NCBI GenBank assembly: GCA_021151825.1
Contig: JAGKWQ010000002.1
Coordinates: forward strand, 280,377-344,376
Direction of reading: 5' to 3'
Source: Cellvibrionaceae bacterium
GTDB lineage: Bacteria > Pseudomonadota > Gammaproteobacteria > Pseudomonadales > Cellvibrionaceae
Length of the DNA stretch: 64,000 nt
Every line of letters begins with the position of its first letter. The first letter of the stretch is position 1. Under the pieces are notes generated by a model that was not told the origin of the DNA, ran no database searches, and saw only the letters and a list, made by a program, of their open reading frames with translations. This document shows, piece by piece, positions 54,730 through 63,375 of this stretch. A program made the position numbers and the translations under genes.

Positions 54730-55854
54730 TTAACTATCGGCCGGAGTTGGATCCAGTTTGTACTCTGGTACAGGCTTGGTACTTACGGTCACAGTCTGGC
54801 CATTTAATAATTTAAACGCACCGGCACTTGCCACAACATCACCCGCTTTCAAACCATCAACAATCTCAATGAAATCGCCACGCGCTTTGCCCAAACGCAC
54901 AAATTGTTGACGCGCTTTGAAAGTACCAGCTTTTTTATCTTTTTCGATCACAAATACCGTATCTCCGAAGGGGGCGTAGATCACGGCAGTTGAAGGAACA
55001 GCAAGAACTTCCTGAGGATCTGACAAAGTTACCTTGGTCTCAACAGCCATACCCGGAATCAGTTGGCTCTTTTCATTATTCAAATAGGATTGAACAATGG
55101 CATTACGAGTTGCAGTGCTGATCTCAGCACCAATAGCGGTAATTTGGCCTTTCATGGTTGCATCAGAACCGTCGCCCACATTTACTTCCACCGGCAAACC
55201 ACGATTCATTTGTACCAGCCAAAATTGTGGTACCGGGAAATTTACACGCACGCTATTTGTCGCTTGCAATGACACAATAGCACCGCCTACTTGCAAATCT
55301 TCCCCCAGATCAATTTGACGGATACCTAAACGACCATCAAAAGGAGCCCGCACCAGTTTTTTCTCCAGGGTGGCTTGTAAATCACCTACATCACCCTCCG
55401 CTGATTCCATTTGTTGCACCGCAGTATCCAACTCACTTTGTGAAACGGTGTTGCGTTTACGCAATTCGACCAAACGCTCATGATTGGATTTTGCCAAACG
55501 CAATCTGGCTTCAGCAGCATTTAATTGAGCTTGTTCATTGCCGGATTCCTGTATCAGAATCACTGTGCCTTTTTTAACTTGCTCACCGGATTTAAAGTTG
55601 ATTTGTTTTACCTTACCCGCCACTTCTGCGGTAATCATGATGCCTTCAGAGGCCTCAACGGTTCCCATTGCGGTATAGGTATTAGGCCAATGTTGAACCT
55701 CTGCAGTAAACGTGCTCACGGTTTCCGATGGCGCGGGGGTATTTTTCCCTGCCTCAATCATAGCCATGACCTGGGTCGCTTTGATTCCAGCAACCACTAC
55801 AAAAACCCCAAGCAGACTGGCAGCGGCAATAATTGAAGATTTCACCTTAGTCAT
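54730..55854 (-). CDS. RND efflux periplasmic adaptor
   Basis: Membrane fusion protein of 374 aa that bridges the permease to an outer-membrane channel. A signal anchor (about 7-27), a lipoyl half (VEASEGIMITAEVAGKV then GEQVKKGTVLI-like), a coiled-coil hairpin (about 100-145) and a second lipoyl half (VRAPFDGRLGIRQIDLGEDL) are visible. No lipobox cysteine is seen. First gene of the operon. Confidence 0.92.
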   Translation of the reverse strand: MTKVKSSIIAAASLLGVFVVVAGIKATQVMAMIEAGKNTPAPSETVSTFTAEVQHWPNTYTAMGTVEASEGIMITAEVAGKVKQINFKSGEQVKKGTVILIQESGNEQAQLNAAEARLRLAKSNHERLVELRKRNTVSQSELDTAVQQMESAEGDVGDLQATLEKKLVRAPFDGRLGIRQIDLGEDLQVGGAIVSLQATNSVRVNFPVPQFWLVQMNRGLPVEVNVGDGSDATMKGQITAIGAEISTATRNAIVQSYLNNEKSQLIPGMAVETKVTLSDPQEVLAVPSTAVIYAPFGDTVFVIEKDKKAGTFKARQQFVRLGKARGDFIEIVDGLKAGDVVASAGAFKLLNGQTVTVSTKPVPEYKLDPTPADS

Positions 55855-55967
55855 ATATGAAGAACCATTTATGAAAAACTATTGAAAGGATGAGATAACT
55901 GATCGAAGGGCCAGGCATCATTACAGGCGGGAGGGTATGTTTGAACGGTATCCCAACCATAACTCCA

Positions 55968-56158
55968 GCTCTTATTGAATTGAGTAAGAGCCGGAAAATT
56001 GTTGCATAGCCACAAATAAAACCAAAATCAACAAATGTCACAAAATGTAATAAGAGATTAGTTGATTTGGTTATCAAAAAACCAGCCGACCATCTGGTCG
56101 GTTGGCGAATGATATTCCCTTTTCAATGTCAGATCCAAGAAATTGTTAGGCTTAACAA
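55968..56158. promoter_or_regulatory. RND operon upstream region with TetR-type palindrome
   Basis: CCGACCA-TC-TGGTCGG (56086-56101) is a perfect 7-bp inverted repeat of the kind bound by TetR-family repressors. Other inverted repeats are GCTCTTA/TAAGAGC (55968-55991) and TTGTTA/TAACAA (56143-56158). No TetR gene is in the window. The gap 55855-56243 otherwise holds no gene. Confidence 0.5.
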
Positions 56159-56243
56159 CAATTCATGACATTCATCATCGGAATAGCCTGGCTATTATGA
56201 CCATAGTAATGCCAAGGACTGTCAGTAGACTGGATATTAGGCG

Positions 56244-56681
56244 TTAGGGTGTCAGTATTAAATAACTCACATGTGGTTCTCGAATTCCAAGGCAACCAAT
56301 GTCAGGGACACGATCAACAGTGTAGTTATCCCCGGTTATTTGTTTCAGAAAATCACATAATTTCGAACACTGCAATTTTGAATCGATAAATGCATCACCC
56401 TCTACAACAACCAGATTAGCATGGTCCATCATTTTAACTCTTTCACCAGACAACCACTGACTCACAGCAACTATATAAATGCGAATAATCCCGTAATGAT
56501 ATCGCTGAATAGTTTCCTGTTTTGGAATGAATTGTCGATAGGCAGTGCCCGCAGTATAAGCAGATGATGCGCGAAAGCGGCTACCAACAATTCCAGAGGA
56601 GAGTAAATGCCGCTCAATGAGCTGGGTTTTATTAAATCCGACAAAAGATACAGGATGGAAAACCATTGCAGTTTTATACAT
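56244..56681 (-). CDS. Hypothetical protein
   Basis: A 145-aa protein of no family I recognise. The ATG has AGGGA about 6 nt upstream. Residues are mixed and there is no signal peptide or membrane helix. Pairs of histidines and aromatic residues occur, and cysteines lie in LQCSKLC and IGCLGIRE. It stands alone in a gene-poor gap between the RND operon and nudJ, with lower GC than its neighbours, so it could be a late arrival. Confidence 0.6.
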   Translation of the reverse strand: MYKTAMVFHPVSFVGFNKTQLIERHLLSSGIVGSRFRASSAYTAGTAYRQFIPKQETIQRYHYGIIRIYIVAVSQWLSGERVKMMDHANLVVVEGDAFIDSKLQCSKLCDFLKQITGDNYTVDRVPDIGCLGIREPHVSYLILTP

Positions 56682-57032
56682 AAATATCCCTATAAATAAT
56701 CCAAATTTTTGAGAAAGTTGAGACTAACAAAGAAAATTTTGGACGGTCAATCCCAAAAGCCTGATTTAGAAGACAAAAATAATGAACACTTAATTATGAA
56801 ACTCATTACATATTTTTCGCTAAAAAATTAAATCCAAGAAATTATGGATTTACATCTCGCATCAAAAATTAATTGTCCACTATATGAAACTGATATGACC
56901 AAATGCCGACATGCCATACTCGAAGGAGTTAGCTATGTGAAAAAACTCTCATTTCAAACCACACAGGATTATCCTTTTCACCTGGCTTTGAGTAAACTTT
57001 TGTAGCATTTTCATATTAAATAGAGATGAGCT
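56682..57032. other. Intergenic region before nudJ with a possible leader peptide
   Basis: Gene-poor AT-rich DNA. A 22-codon ORF with a GTG start (56937) has a strong AGGAG site 8 nt upstream and ends at TAG (57003-57005), 27 bp before nudJ. It could be a leader peptide or chance. Confidence 0.4.
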
Positions 57033-57470
57033 ATGACCTGGGCACCCCACGTAACTGTTGCCACTATTGTTGAACGTGATAATCGCTTTTTAATGGTGTA
57101 TGAAGAATCTGATGGAAAAAAAGTTTACAACCAACCAGCAGGCCATTTGGATCCTAATGAGACATTACAAGAAGCGGCTATTCGCGAAACCTTGGAAGAA
57201 ACGGGATGGAAAGTTCAATTAACAAGTGTTGTTGGTGTAAATCTCTACACAGCACCGAGCAATGGCATCACCTATTTTCGAACAACCTTTATTGCTGAAG
57301 CCTTAAGCCACGATGTAAACCGCCCACTGGACACCGGTATTATCGAAGCCGTTTGGCTGACGTATGAGCAGTTACTGGAACGCAAAGATCAGTTGCGCAG
57401 CCCAATGACCCTGCAGATTATTGAAGATTATCGTGCTGGTCGCCGCTTTCCCCTGAATGTTGTGGGTTAA
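57033..57470 (+). CDS. nudJ: Nudix hydrolase NudJ-like
   Basis: A 145-aa Nudix hydrolase acting on nucleoside di/triphosphates or thiamin-type phosphates. The Nudix box GHLDPNETLQEAAIRETLEETGW (residues 35-57) has all metal-binding glutamates. NudJ sits before mnmA in many gammaproteobacteria, as here. Start ATG at 57033 with GAGATGAG upstream. Confidence 0.9.
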   Translation: MTWAPHVTVATIVERDNRFLMVYEESDGKKVYNQPAGHLDPNETLQEAAIRETLEETGWKVQLTSVVGVNLYTAPSNGITYFRTTFIAEALSHDVNRPLDTGIIEAVWLTYEQLLERKDQLRSPMTLQIIEDYRAGRRFPLNVVG

Positions 57471-57553
57471 ACTCTATCCACCTTTAAGGTGGCAGTGACC
57501 GGCGCAGGCGGGTAAAATGCCCGCCTCTTTTTCTGAACTGCTGCTATTTCCTT

Positions 57554-58672
57554 ATGACTCAATCTTCCAATCCCGTAGTTTCAGCCGGTGCCCGCGTTAT
57601 TGTGGGTATGTCTGGCGGTGTGGATTCCTCCGTATCAGCACTTTTGCTAAAACAACAGGGATATCAGGTCGAAGGCCTGTTTATGAAGAACTGGGATGAG
57701 GATGACGGTACCGAATATTGCACCGCCAAAGCTGATCTGGCCGACGCACAACTGGTTTGTGACCGTCTAGGTCTCAAGCTGCATACCGCCAATTTTGCTG
57801 CGGAATACTGGGATAACGTATTCGAACACTTCCTTGAGGAGTACAAAGCCGGACGTACGCCCAACCCCGATATCCTTTGCAATCGCGAAATCAAATTCAA
57901 AGTGTTTATGGAATACGCGCGCATGCTAGGTGGTGAATTGATTGCCACCGGTCACTATGTGCGCCGCACAGATCGCGATAGTCGTACCTATCTTTTAAAG
58001 GGACTTGATCCCAATAAAGACCAAAGTTACTTCCTTCATGCAGTGGGTGAAAACGAATTTGCCCATACTTTATTTCCGGTTGGTGAGTTAGAAAAGCCTG
58101 AAGTCCGTCGTATTGCAGAAGAACATGGGCTTATTACGCACAATAAAAAGGACAGCACCGGCATCTGCTTTATCGGCGAACGCCGCTTCAAGGATTTCCT
58201 GCAACAGTATCTGCCAGCCCAGCCGGGAGAGATACAAACCCCGGATGGGAAAGTGATTGGCGAACATACCGGCTTGATGTATCACACCATTGGCCAACGC
58301 CAGGGCTTGGGGATTGGTGGCGTCAAAGGCGCCAATGAAGAACCCTGGTTCGTTGCACAAAAGGATCTTGTGCGCAATGTATTGGTCGTTGTGCAGGGCA
58401 CTGATCACCCCCTTCTATTTACCAATCATCTGATTGCCCAACAGGCCCATTGGATTAATGGTATTCCGCCCTCACATGAAGTGAGATGCACAGCCAAAAC
58501 CCGTTATCGCCAACCGGATCAGGATTGTCTCGTAAAAATCCTGGCTGATGGCACACTGGATGTCATCTTCGACCAGCCCCAACGCGCCGTTACGCCGGGG
58601 CAATCGGTGGTGTTTTATCAGGATGATATTTGTTTGGGTGGCGCCGTCATCGAATCTACCGACAACCGTTAA
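57554..58672 (+). CDS. mnmA: tRNA-specific 2-thiouridylase MnmA
   Basis: Adds sulfur to U34 of tRNA-Lys, -Glu and -Gln. The PP-loop is GMSGGVDSSVSALLL (about 18-32). The catalytic cysteines are in NPDILCNREIKF and TGICFIGERRF. The C-terminal beta-barrel ends near GAVIES. 372 aa. It is followed 50 bp later by hflD. Confidence 0.97.
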   Translation: MTQSSNPVVSAGARVIVGMSGGVDSSVSALLLKQQGYQVEGLFMKNWDEDDGTEYCTAKADLADAQLVCDRLGLKLHTANFAAEYWDNVFEHFLEEYKAGRTPNPDILCNREIKFKVFMEYARMLGGELIATGHYVRRTDRDSRTYLLKGLDPNKDQSYFLHAVGENEFAHTLFPVGELEKPEVRRIAEEHGLITHNKKDSTGICFIGERRFKDFLQQYLPAQPGEIQTPDGKVIGEHTGLMYHTIGQRQGLGIGGVKGANEEPWFVAQKDLVRNVLVVVQGTDHPLLFTNHLIAQQAHWINGIPPSHEVRCTAKTRYRQPDQDCLVKILADGTLDVIFDQPQRAVTPGQSVVFYQDDICLGGAVIESTDNR

Positions 58673-58722
58673 TCTGGCTGTCGCCATTTGTTCAAACCTG
58701 TTTTAAGCATGAGAGAGATCGC

Positions 58723-59346
58723 GTGAGCAAAAATTGGCAAGACATTACCCTCGCCCTCGCCGGCGTATTCCAGAGCGCAGCATTGGTTGAGCAAATAGCC
58801 AAGACCGGTTATGTGCAACCCGAAGTACTCAAGTGCAGCATCGAATCCATGCTGGATCTCAATCCCCCCAGCACACTGGATGTCTATGGTGGCAAACTTG
58901 AAAACCTGCGCACAGGGTTAGAAGTTATGCGCGAGTTGCTAAAACCCAACTCGCAAAAGCATCGCGAGACCCTGCGCTATGGACTAGGCGTACTCCATCT
59001 GCAGAAAAAACTGGCGGGTCGCCGGGATATGCTGAATGTGATTGCCACTCGCCTTGAACAAGTTAACCAGCAAGCACAACACTTTTCTTCTACACACGAC
59101 AACGTGATTGCCAATGTAGGCACTCTTTACAGTGAAACTATCAGCACCTTCCGTTTTCGCATTCAAGTGAATGGTGACTACAATTATTTGCAACAACAAC
59201 GCATTGCCAACCAGATTCGTGCGCTCCTGTTAGCATCAATCCGTTCTGCGATTTTATGGCGACAAGTCGGTGGCAACCGCTGGCAATTGCTGTTCAATCG
59301 TAAAGATATCGCCCGTCAGGTAGACGATTTACTGCGTCGCATTTAA
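58723..59346 (+). CDS. hflD: High frequency lysogenization protein HflD
   Basis: A 207-aa helical membrane-associated protein; in E. coli it binds the phage lambda CII protein. Recognised by position between mnmA and purB and by VSKNWQDITLALAGVFQSAA, KTGYVQPEVLKCSIESML and the C-terminal IRSAILWRQVGGNRWQLLF. The start is the GTG at 58723 after GAGAGAG; the longer upstream frame lies in mnmA. Confidence 0.93.
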   Translation: MSKNWQDITLALAGVFQSAALVEQIAKTGYVQPEVLKCSIESMLDLNPPSTLDVYGGKLENLRTGLEVMRELLKPNSQKHRETLRYGLGVLHLQKKLAGRRDMLNVIATRLEQVNQQAQHFSSTHDNVIANVGTLYSETISTFRFRIQVNGDYNYLQQQRIANQIRALLLASIRSAILWRQVGGNRWQLLFNRKDIARQVDDLLRRI

Positions 59347-59397
59347 AAGTTTTCGATTTATCTTTCTTTTAATTTTTATTTTTTGTTGAGAAACACA

Positions 59398-60777
59398 ATG
59401 GACAATTCTTTCAATACCCTTTCAGCACTCAATGCGGTTTCCCCGGTGGATGGTCGCTACGGCAGCAAAACCATTGCATTGCGTAGCATATTCAGTGAGT
59501 TTGGCTTGATCCGTTTCCGTGTTGAAGTGGAAGTGCGTTGGCTGCAACAACTCAGCCGTCATGCTGGCGTTCCGGAAGTGCCGGCATTTAGTGATAGCAC
59601 CAATGCCCTGCTTGACTCCATTGTCAACAATTTCAATGAGGCCGATGCACAAGCTGTCAAAGATATTGAACGCACCACCAACCACGATGTAAAAGCTGTT
59701 GAATATTTCCTGAAAAATAAATTCAAAGGCAACGCTGAACTGGAAGCCGTTTTAGAGTTTGTTCATTTCGCCTGTACATCAGAAGATATCAATAACCTGT
59801 CCCATGCATTAATGCTGCGCGAAGGCCGCAAGGTTTTCATTAAAGATGCAGAAGCAATTATCGATGGCATTGTAAAACTCGCGCACGATTACGCCGCTGA
59901 TGCAATGTTGTCACGCACGCACGGCCAAACTGCTTCGCCTACCACTGTCGGTAAAGAAATGGCTAACGTAGCTGCGCGCTTGCGTCGCCAATTAAAAGCA
60001 GTAAAAGATGTAGAGTTGCTGGGCAAAATCAACGGTGCCGTAGGAAACTACAACGCACATTTATCAGCGTACCCACAGGTAGATTGGCAAACCAACGCCA
60101 AAGAATTTGTAGAAAGTTTAGGCTTAAGCTGGAACGCGTATACGACCCAAATCGAGCCACACGATTACATCGCAGAATTGTTCGATGCAATTGCGCGCTT
60201 TAATACTATCGTAATCGATTTTGACCGCGACGTTTGGGGTTACATCTCCCTTGGTTATTTCAAACAAAAAACCATCGCCGGTGAAGTGGGTTCATCCACA
60301 ATGCCGCATAAAGTGAATCCAATTGATTTTGAAAATTCCGAAGGTAATCTGGGCATTGCCAATGCAATCTTCACTCACCTCGCACAAAAGTTACCGATTT
60401 CCCGCTGGCAGCGCGATCTGACCGACTCTACCGTATTGCGCAATATGGGCGTTGGTTTTGGTTATAGCCTGATTGCTTATGCATCCACCTTAAAAGGTAT
60501 GAGCAAACTGGAAATCAACCGTGCACGCCTTGCAGAAGATTTAAACAATTCATGGGAAGTATTGGCCGAACCGATTCAAACTATTATGCGCCGTTACGAT
60601 GTTCCCGAGCCTTACGAAAAACTAAAAGCACTTACTCGGGGTCAGGCAATTACCCGCGAAGTATTAGCGGCTTTTGTAGAAACCCTGGATATTCCCGAAC
60701 ACGCCAAACAAACCATGCGCGATTTAACGCCGGCCAATTACATTGGTAATGCGATAGAACAAGCGAAAGCAATTTAA
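59398..60777 (+). CDS. purB: Adenylosuccinate lyase
   Basis: Two steps of purine synthesis: SAICAR to AICAR and adenylosuccinate to AMP. Signature GSSTMPHKVNPIDFEN (about 300-315), with HNDVKAVEY-like TTNHDVKAVEY and SRTHGQTASPTTVGKE. The ATG at 59398 gives 459 aa and MDNSFNTLSALNAVSPVDGRY-type start; the longer upstream TTG is less likely. Ends at a terminator. Confidence 0.97.
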   Translation: MDNSFNTLSALNAVSPVDGRYGSKTIALRSIFSEFGLIRFRVEVEVRWLQQLSRHAGVPEVPAFSDSTNALLDSIVNNFNEADAQAVKDIERTTNHDVKAVEYFLKNKFKGNAELEAVLEFVHFACTSEDINNLSHALMLREGRKVFIKDAEAIIDGIVKLAHDYAADAMLSRTHGQTASPTTVGKEMANVAARLRRQLKAVKDVELLGKINGAVGNYNAHLSAYPQVDWQTNAKEFVESLGLSWNAYTTQIEPHDYIAELFDAIARFNTIVIDFDRDVWGYISLGYFKQKTIAGEVGSSTMPHKVNPIDFENSEGNLGIANAIFTHLAQKLPISRWQRDLTDSTVLRNMGVGFGYSLIAYASTLKGMSKLEINRARLAEDLNNSWEVLAEPIQTIMRRYDVPEPYEKLKALTRGQAITREVLAAFVETLDIPEHAKQTMRDLTPANYIGNAIEQAKAI

Positions 60778-60785
60778 AGCAGAAT

Positions 60786-60817
60786 AAAATTAAGGGCTCA
60801 AATGAGCCCTTAATTTT
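60786..60817 (+). terminator. Terminator of purB
   Basis: A 14-bp stem AAAATTAAGGGCTC/GAGCCCTTAATTTT with loop AAAT, 8 bp after the purB stop. It lies just before the roxA start, so roxA probably has its own promoter or some readthrough. Confidence 0.88.
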
Positions 60818-60838
60818 ATCGATATGCAGGAACAACAA

Positions 60839-61993
60839 ATGACAACACCACTTACTCATCTTGGCGATATGCCAATTGAAGAATTCCTTCGCGATTACTG
60901 GCAAAAAAAACCCTTGTTAATTCGCAATGCCTTTCCCGATTTTGAGTCGCCACTAGCGCCGGATGAATTGGCTGGATTGGCATTGGAAGAAGAGGTTGAA
61001 TCGCGCATCGTGTTAGAGAATGGCACTACGCCATGGGAATTGCGCAATGGCCCTTTTGATGAAAAGACCTTTGAAAAACTACCAGAGACTCATTGGACTT
61101 TATTAGTGCAAGCAGTCGATCAATGGGTGCCTGAAGTAAATCAATTACTGGATCATTTCCGCTTTATTCCGAACTGGCGCCTTGATGACCTGATGATCAG
61201 TTACGCTCCTGATAAAGGTGGCGTAGGCCCACACTTTGATTACTACGATGTATTTTTACTGCAAGGCTTGGGCAAACGTCATTGGAAAATTGGACAAATG
61301 TGCGATAGCAATTCACCACGGGTTGAAGGCACACGCCTTAAAATCCTGAGCGAATTCCACACTACCGATGAGTGGGTACTTGAACCTGGCGACATGCTTT
61401 ATATCCCGCCGGGCATTGCTCACTGGGGCAATGCGCAAGGTGATGATTGCATGACCTACTCTATCGGTTTTCGCGCACCCAGCCATGCCGATATCATTTC
61501 CGAAATCGGCCAGGAGATTGCACTTTCTGTCGAGGATGACTTGCGTTACGCAGACCCGGATTTAACCGTGCAAGACAATCCCGGTGAAATCAATGCAAAA
61601 GCGCTTGAACAAGTACGCAATATTGTTTTGCAACATTTGACTCAGGAAAATATTGCATTGTGGTTTGGTAAGTTTATGACCGAGCGCAAATATCTGGAGC
61701 AAACCCAAGAAGAGCCGCTGGATATAGATGCTGATGAATGGCAATCTGCATTGGCCGATGGTGAGCTCCTGTGGAGGCATCCATCAGCCCGTATTGCTTT
61801 CCATAGCGATGAAAAAGGCACACTGCTGTTTGCTGATGGCGAGGCCATTTGCTGCACACGTGAATTAGCCGAATTAGTTTGCAAAGAAGTGGAAATCAGC
61901 TGGCGGGAATTAAAAACCTTAGTGCAAGATCCCATTAATCGTGCGGCTATCACTCAATTAATTAATCAGGAAACACTTTTAGTTGATGAGTAA
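60839..61993 (+). CDS. roxA: Ribosomal protein L16 arginine hydroxylase RoxA (YcfD-like)
   Basis: Iron/2-oxoglutarate-dependent JmjC-type oxygenase of 384 aa, which hydroxylates an arginine of ribosomal protein L16. The metal-binding motif is HFD in GPHFDYYDVF (about 130-139) and the distal His is in PPGIAHWGNA. The C-terminal winged-helix part follows. Start: the ATG at 60839 has AGGAAC 5-10 nt upstream; an ATG at 60824 is possible. Confidence 0.92.
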   Translation: MTTPLTHLGDMPIEEFLRDYWQKKPLLIRNAFPDFESPLAPDELAGLALEEEVESRIVLENGTTPWELRNGPFDEKTFEKLPETHWTLLVQAVDQWVPEVNQLLDHFRFIPNWRLDDLMISYAPDKGGVGPHFDYYDVFLLQGLGKRHWKIGQMCDSNSPRVEGTRLKILSEFHTTDEWVLEPGDMLYIPPGIAHWGNAQGDDCMTYSIGFRAPSHADIISEIGQEIALSVEDDLRYADPDLTVQDNPGEINAKALEQVRNIVLQHLTQENIALWFGKFMTERKYLEQTQEEPLDIDADEWQSALADGELLWRHPSARIAFHSDEKGTLLFADGEAICCTRELAELVCKEVEISWRELKTLVQDPINRAAITQLINQETLLVDE

Positions 61994-62003
61994 ATAGCAA
62001 TCC

Positions 62004-62039
62004 GTAGGATAGGTATAGCGTACGCAATACCTATCCTAC
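62004..62039. repeat. 36-bp near-perfect palindrome (REP-like)
   Basis: The outer 13 bp (GTAGGATAGGTAT) pair perfectly with 62027-62039. Inside, GCGTACGC is itself self-complementary, leaving only one A-A mismatch. It lies between the roxA stop and the GNAT start. No T run follows. Confidence 0.75.
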
Positions 62040-62059
62040 CCTTGATACGGAAATACATC

Positions 62060-62512
62060 ATGCACACAATAATAATGACTGATTGGCAAACACACTCCCG
62101 TCAATTATCAGCAATCCGCGCAGAAGTATTTATAGAAGAACAGCAAGTCCCTATTGAAGACGAATGGGACGGGCTGGATGAAACAGCAATTCATTTTCAA
62201 GTTCAGAATGAGTATCAACCCATAGGTTGTGCTCGTCTACTTATTGATGAACTCAATCATCAAAAACATTTCCATATAGGTCGTGTAGCTGTATTAAAAC
62301 CATTCCGGGCAGCAGGTGTTGGTCGAGAACTAATGGAATTTATTTTGAGCTATTGCTTAAAGGTCGCCCCCTATCCGATTTATCTACACGCGCAAATCGA
62401 ACGCCGCGCTTTTTATGAGCGAGTGGGATTTATTGCCCGGGGCGATGAATTTGTGGATGCAGGTATTCCTCATATCACAATGTATTGGCAGTCACAACAT
62501 AATGCCAATTAA
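62060..62512 (+). CDS. GNAT acetyltransferase, ElaA-like
   Basis: A 150-aa GCN5-like N-acetyltransferase. The N-terminal IRAEVFIEEQQVP (about 20-32) is typical of ElaA and similar proteins. The acetyl-CoA loop is LKPFRAAGVGRELM (about 88-101), and the C-terminal AFYERVGFIARGDEF follows. The substrate is unknown. Start chosen at the ATG at 62060. It is followed 12 bp later by the unknown gene, with which it probably works. Confidence 0.85.
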   Translation: MHTIIMTDWQTHSRQLSAIRAEVFIEEQQVPIEDEWDGLDETAIHFQVQNEYQPIGCARLLIDELNHQKHFHIGRVAVLKPFRAAGVGRELMEFILSYCLKVAPYPIYLHAQIERRAFYERVGFIARGDEFVDAGIPHITMYWQSQHNAN

Positions 62513-62524
62513 TGGAGCAATCTT

Positions 62525-63025
62525 ATGGCTGAACAAAGCAAGGTAAGCGAGGACCTGTGGCTGCTGGATGGTCTTGAAGATTTTCGCCATTATTCATCGG
62601 AGTTGATCAAACAAAATCGCCGTACTTTGGCTATCCTCTCTCGGGACCTGGATGTTTTAATGTATGGCACACCTGATTTTGTTGAAGCAGTTTCTACATT
62701 CTCCCGCTCAAGCCGTCACACTCACATTCAAATATTGATCAAAAACACCAAACCCGCAATTGAGTCAGGTCACCTGCTGATTCGTCTTGCGCAAAAACTC
62801 ACAGCAAAAATTCTTGTGCGGAAAATGACCGTTGAACCAAACAATAAGGACATGGCGTTTATATTGGGTGACACGGATAAACTCCTCTATAAAAATAATG
62901 ATGCAGTGTATCGTGGCTTTTTTAATAGCAATGCTGCACGTGAACTGAAGCCATTGCGCGAGGAATTCAATTATCTCTGGCAGTATGCTGAACCAGAGCC
63001 TGAATTTCAGTTGCTCTATATTTAA
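62525..63025 (+). CDS. Conserved protein of unknown function (GNAT partner)
   Basis: A 166-aa soluble protein with no recognised motif that I can name with confidence. Notable stretches are DVLMYGTPDFVEAVSTFSR, SRHTHIQILIKNTKPAIESG, and MAFILGDTDKLLYKN. The layout hints at a phospholipase-D-like or DUF7931-type fold, without the HKD catalytic motif. It is spaced as an operon partner of the GNAT gene, a pairing seen in Pseudomonas relatives. Confidence 0.65.
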   Translation: MAEQSKVSEDLWLLDGLEDFRHYSSELIKQNRRTLAILSRDLDVLMYGTPDFVEAVSTFSRSSRHTHIQILIKNTKPAIESGHLLIRLAQKLTAKILVRKMTVEPNNKDMAFILGDTDKLLYKNNDAVYRGFFNSNAARELKPLREEFNYLWQYAEPEPEFQLLYI

Positions 63026-63375
63026 TGCATGCGAATTCCGCTAAAAACCCTTGTTTAAGGTCACAGCCTTAAAAAAAAGCGCTTTTAGCGCCGAAAAATG
63101 GCTATTCTTTGTTGCCGATTCATTTTTTATCCTATATATATAGCGTCAATCCGTATTCAGTGCTGTTTCAGCCTGTAAATACAGGGGTTTTCGAATGCGG
63201 ATCAGCAAGTAATGGATAAAAATTGAATGTTGAGCTATCACTAACAATTGAAATTCATCTTGCTGGTTTACGCGGATGTTCTTGCAAGCATCCAGGCTAG
63301 ATAAATGTTTTACACGAGAATCTTTTGCTTAAAAGATAACCTTAATCAACATTCAAGAATCACAAGGAATCCATT
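63026..63375. other. Upstream region of the HU-type gene
   Basis: No gene is seen. A hairpin (GCGCTTTTAGCGC at about 63079-63091) and the palindrome CCTGTAAATACAGG (about 63173-63186) are the only structures. The HU-gene promoter should be here; no clear -10/-35 pair could be picked. On the plus strand the upstream unknown gene lacks a clear terminator. Confidence 0.45.

Noticed and set aside
63173..63186. CCTGTAAATACAGG as a LexA box
   Set aside because: The CTG-CAG spacing is 6, not the 10 needed for a gammaproteobacterial LexA site.
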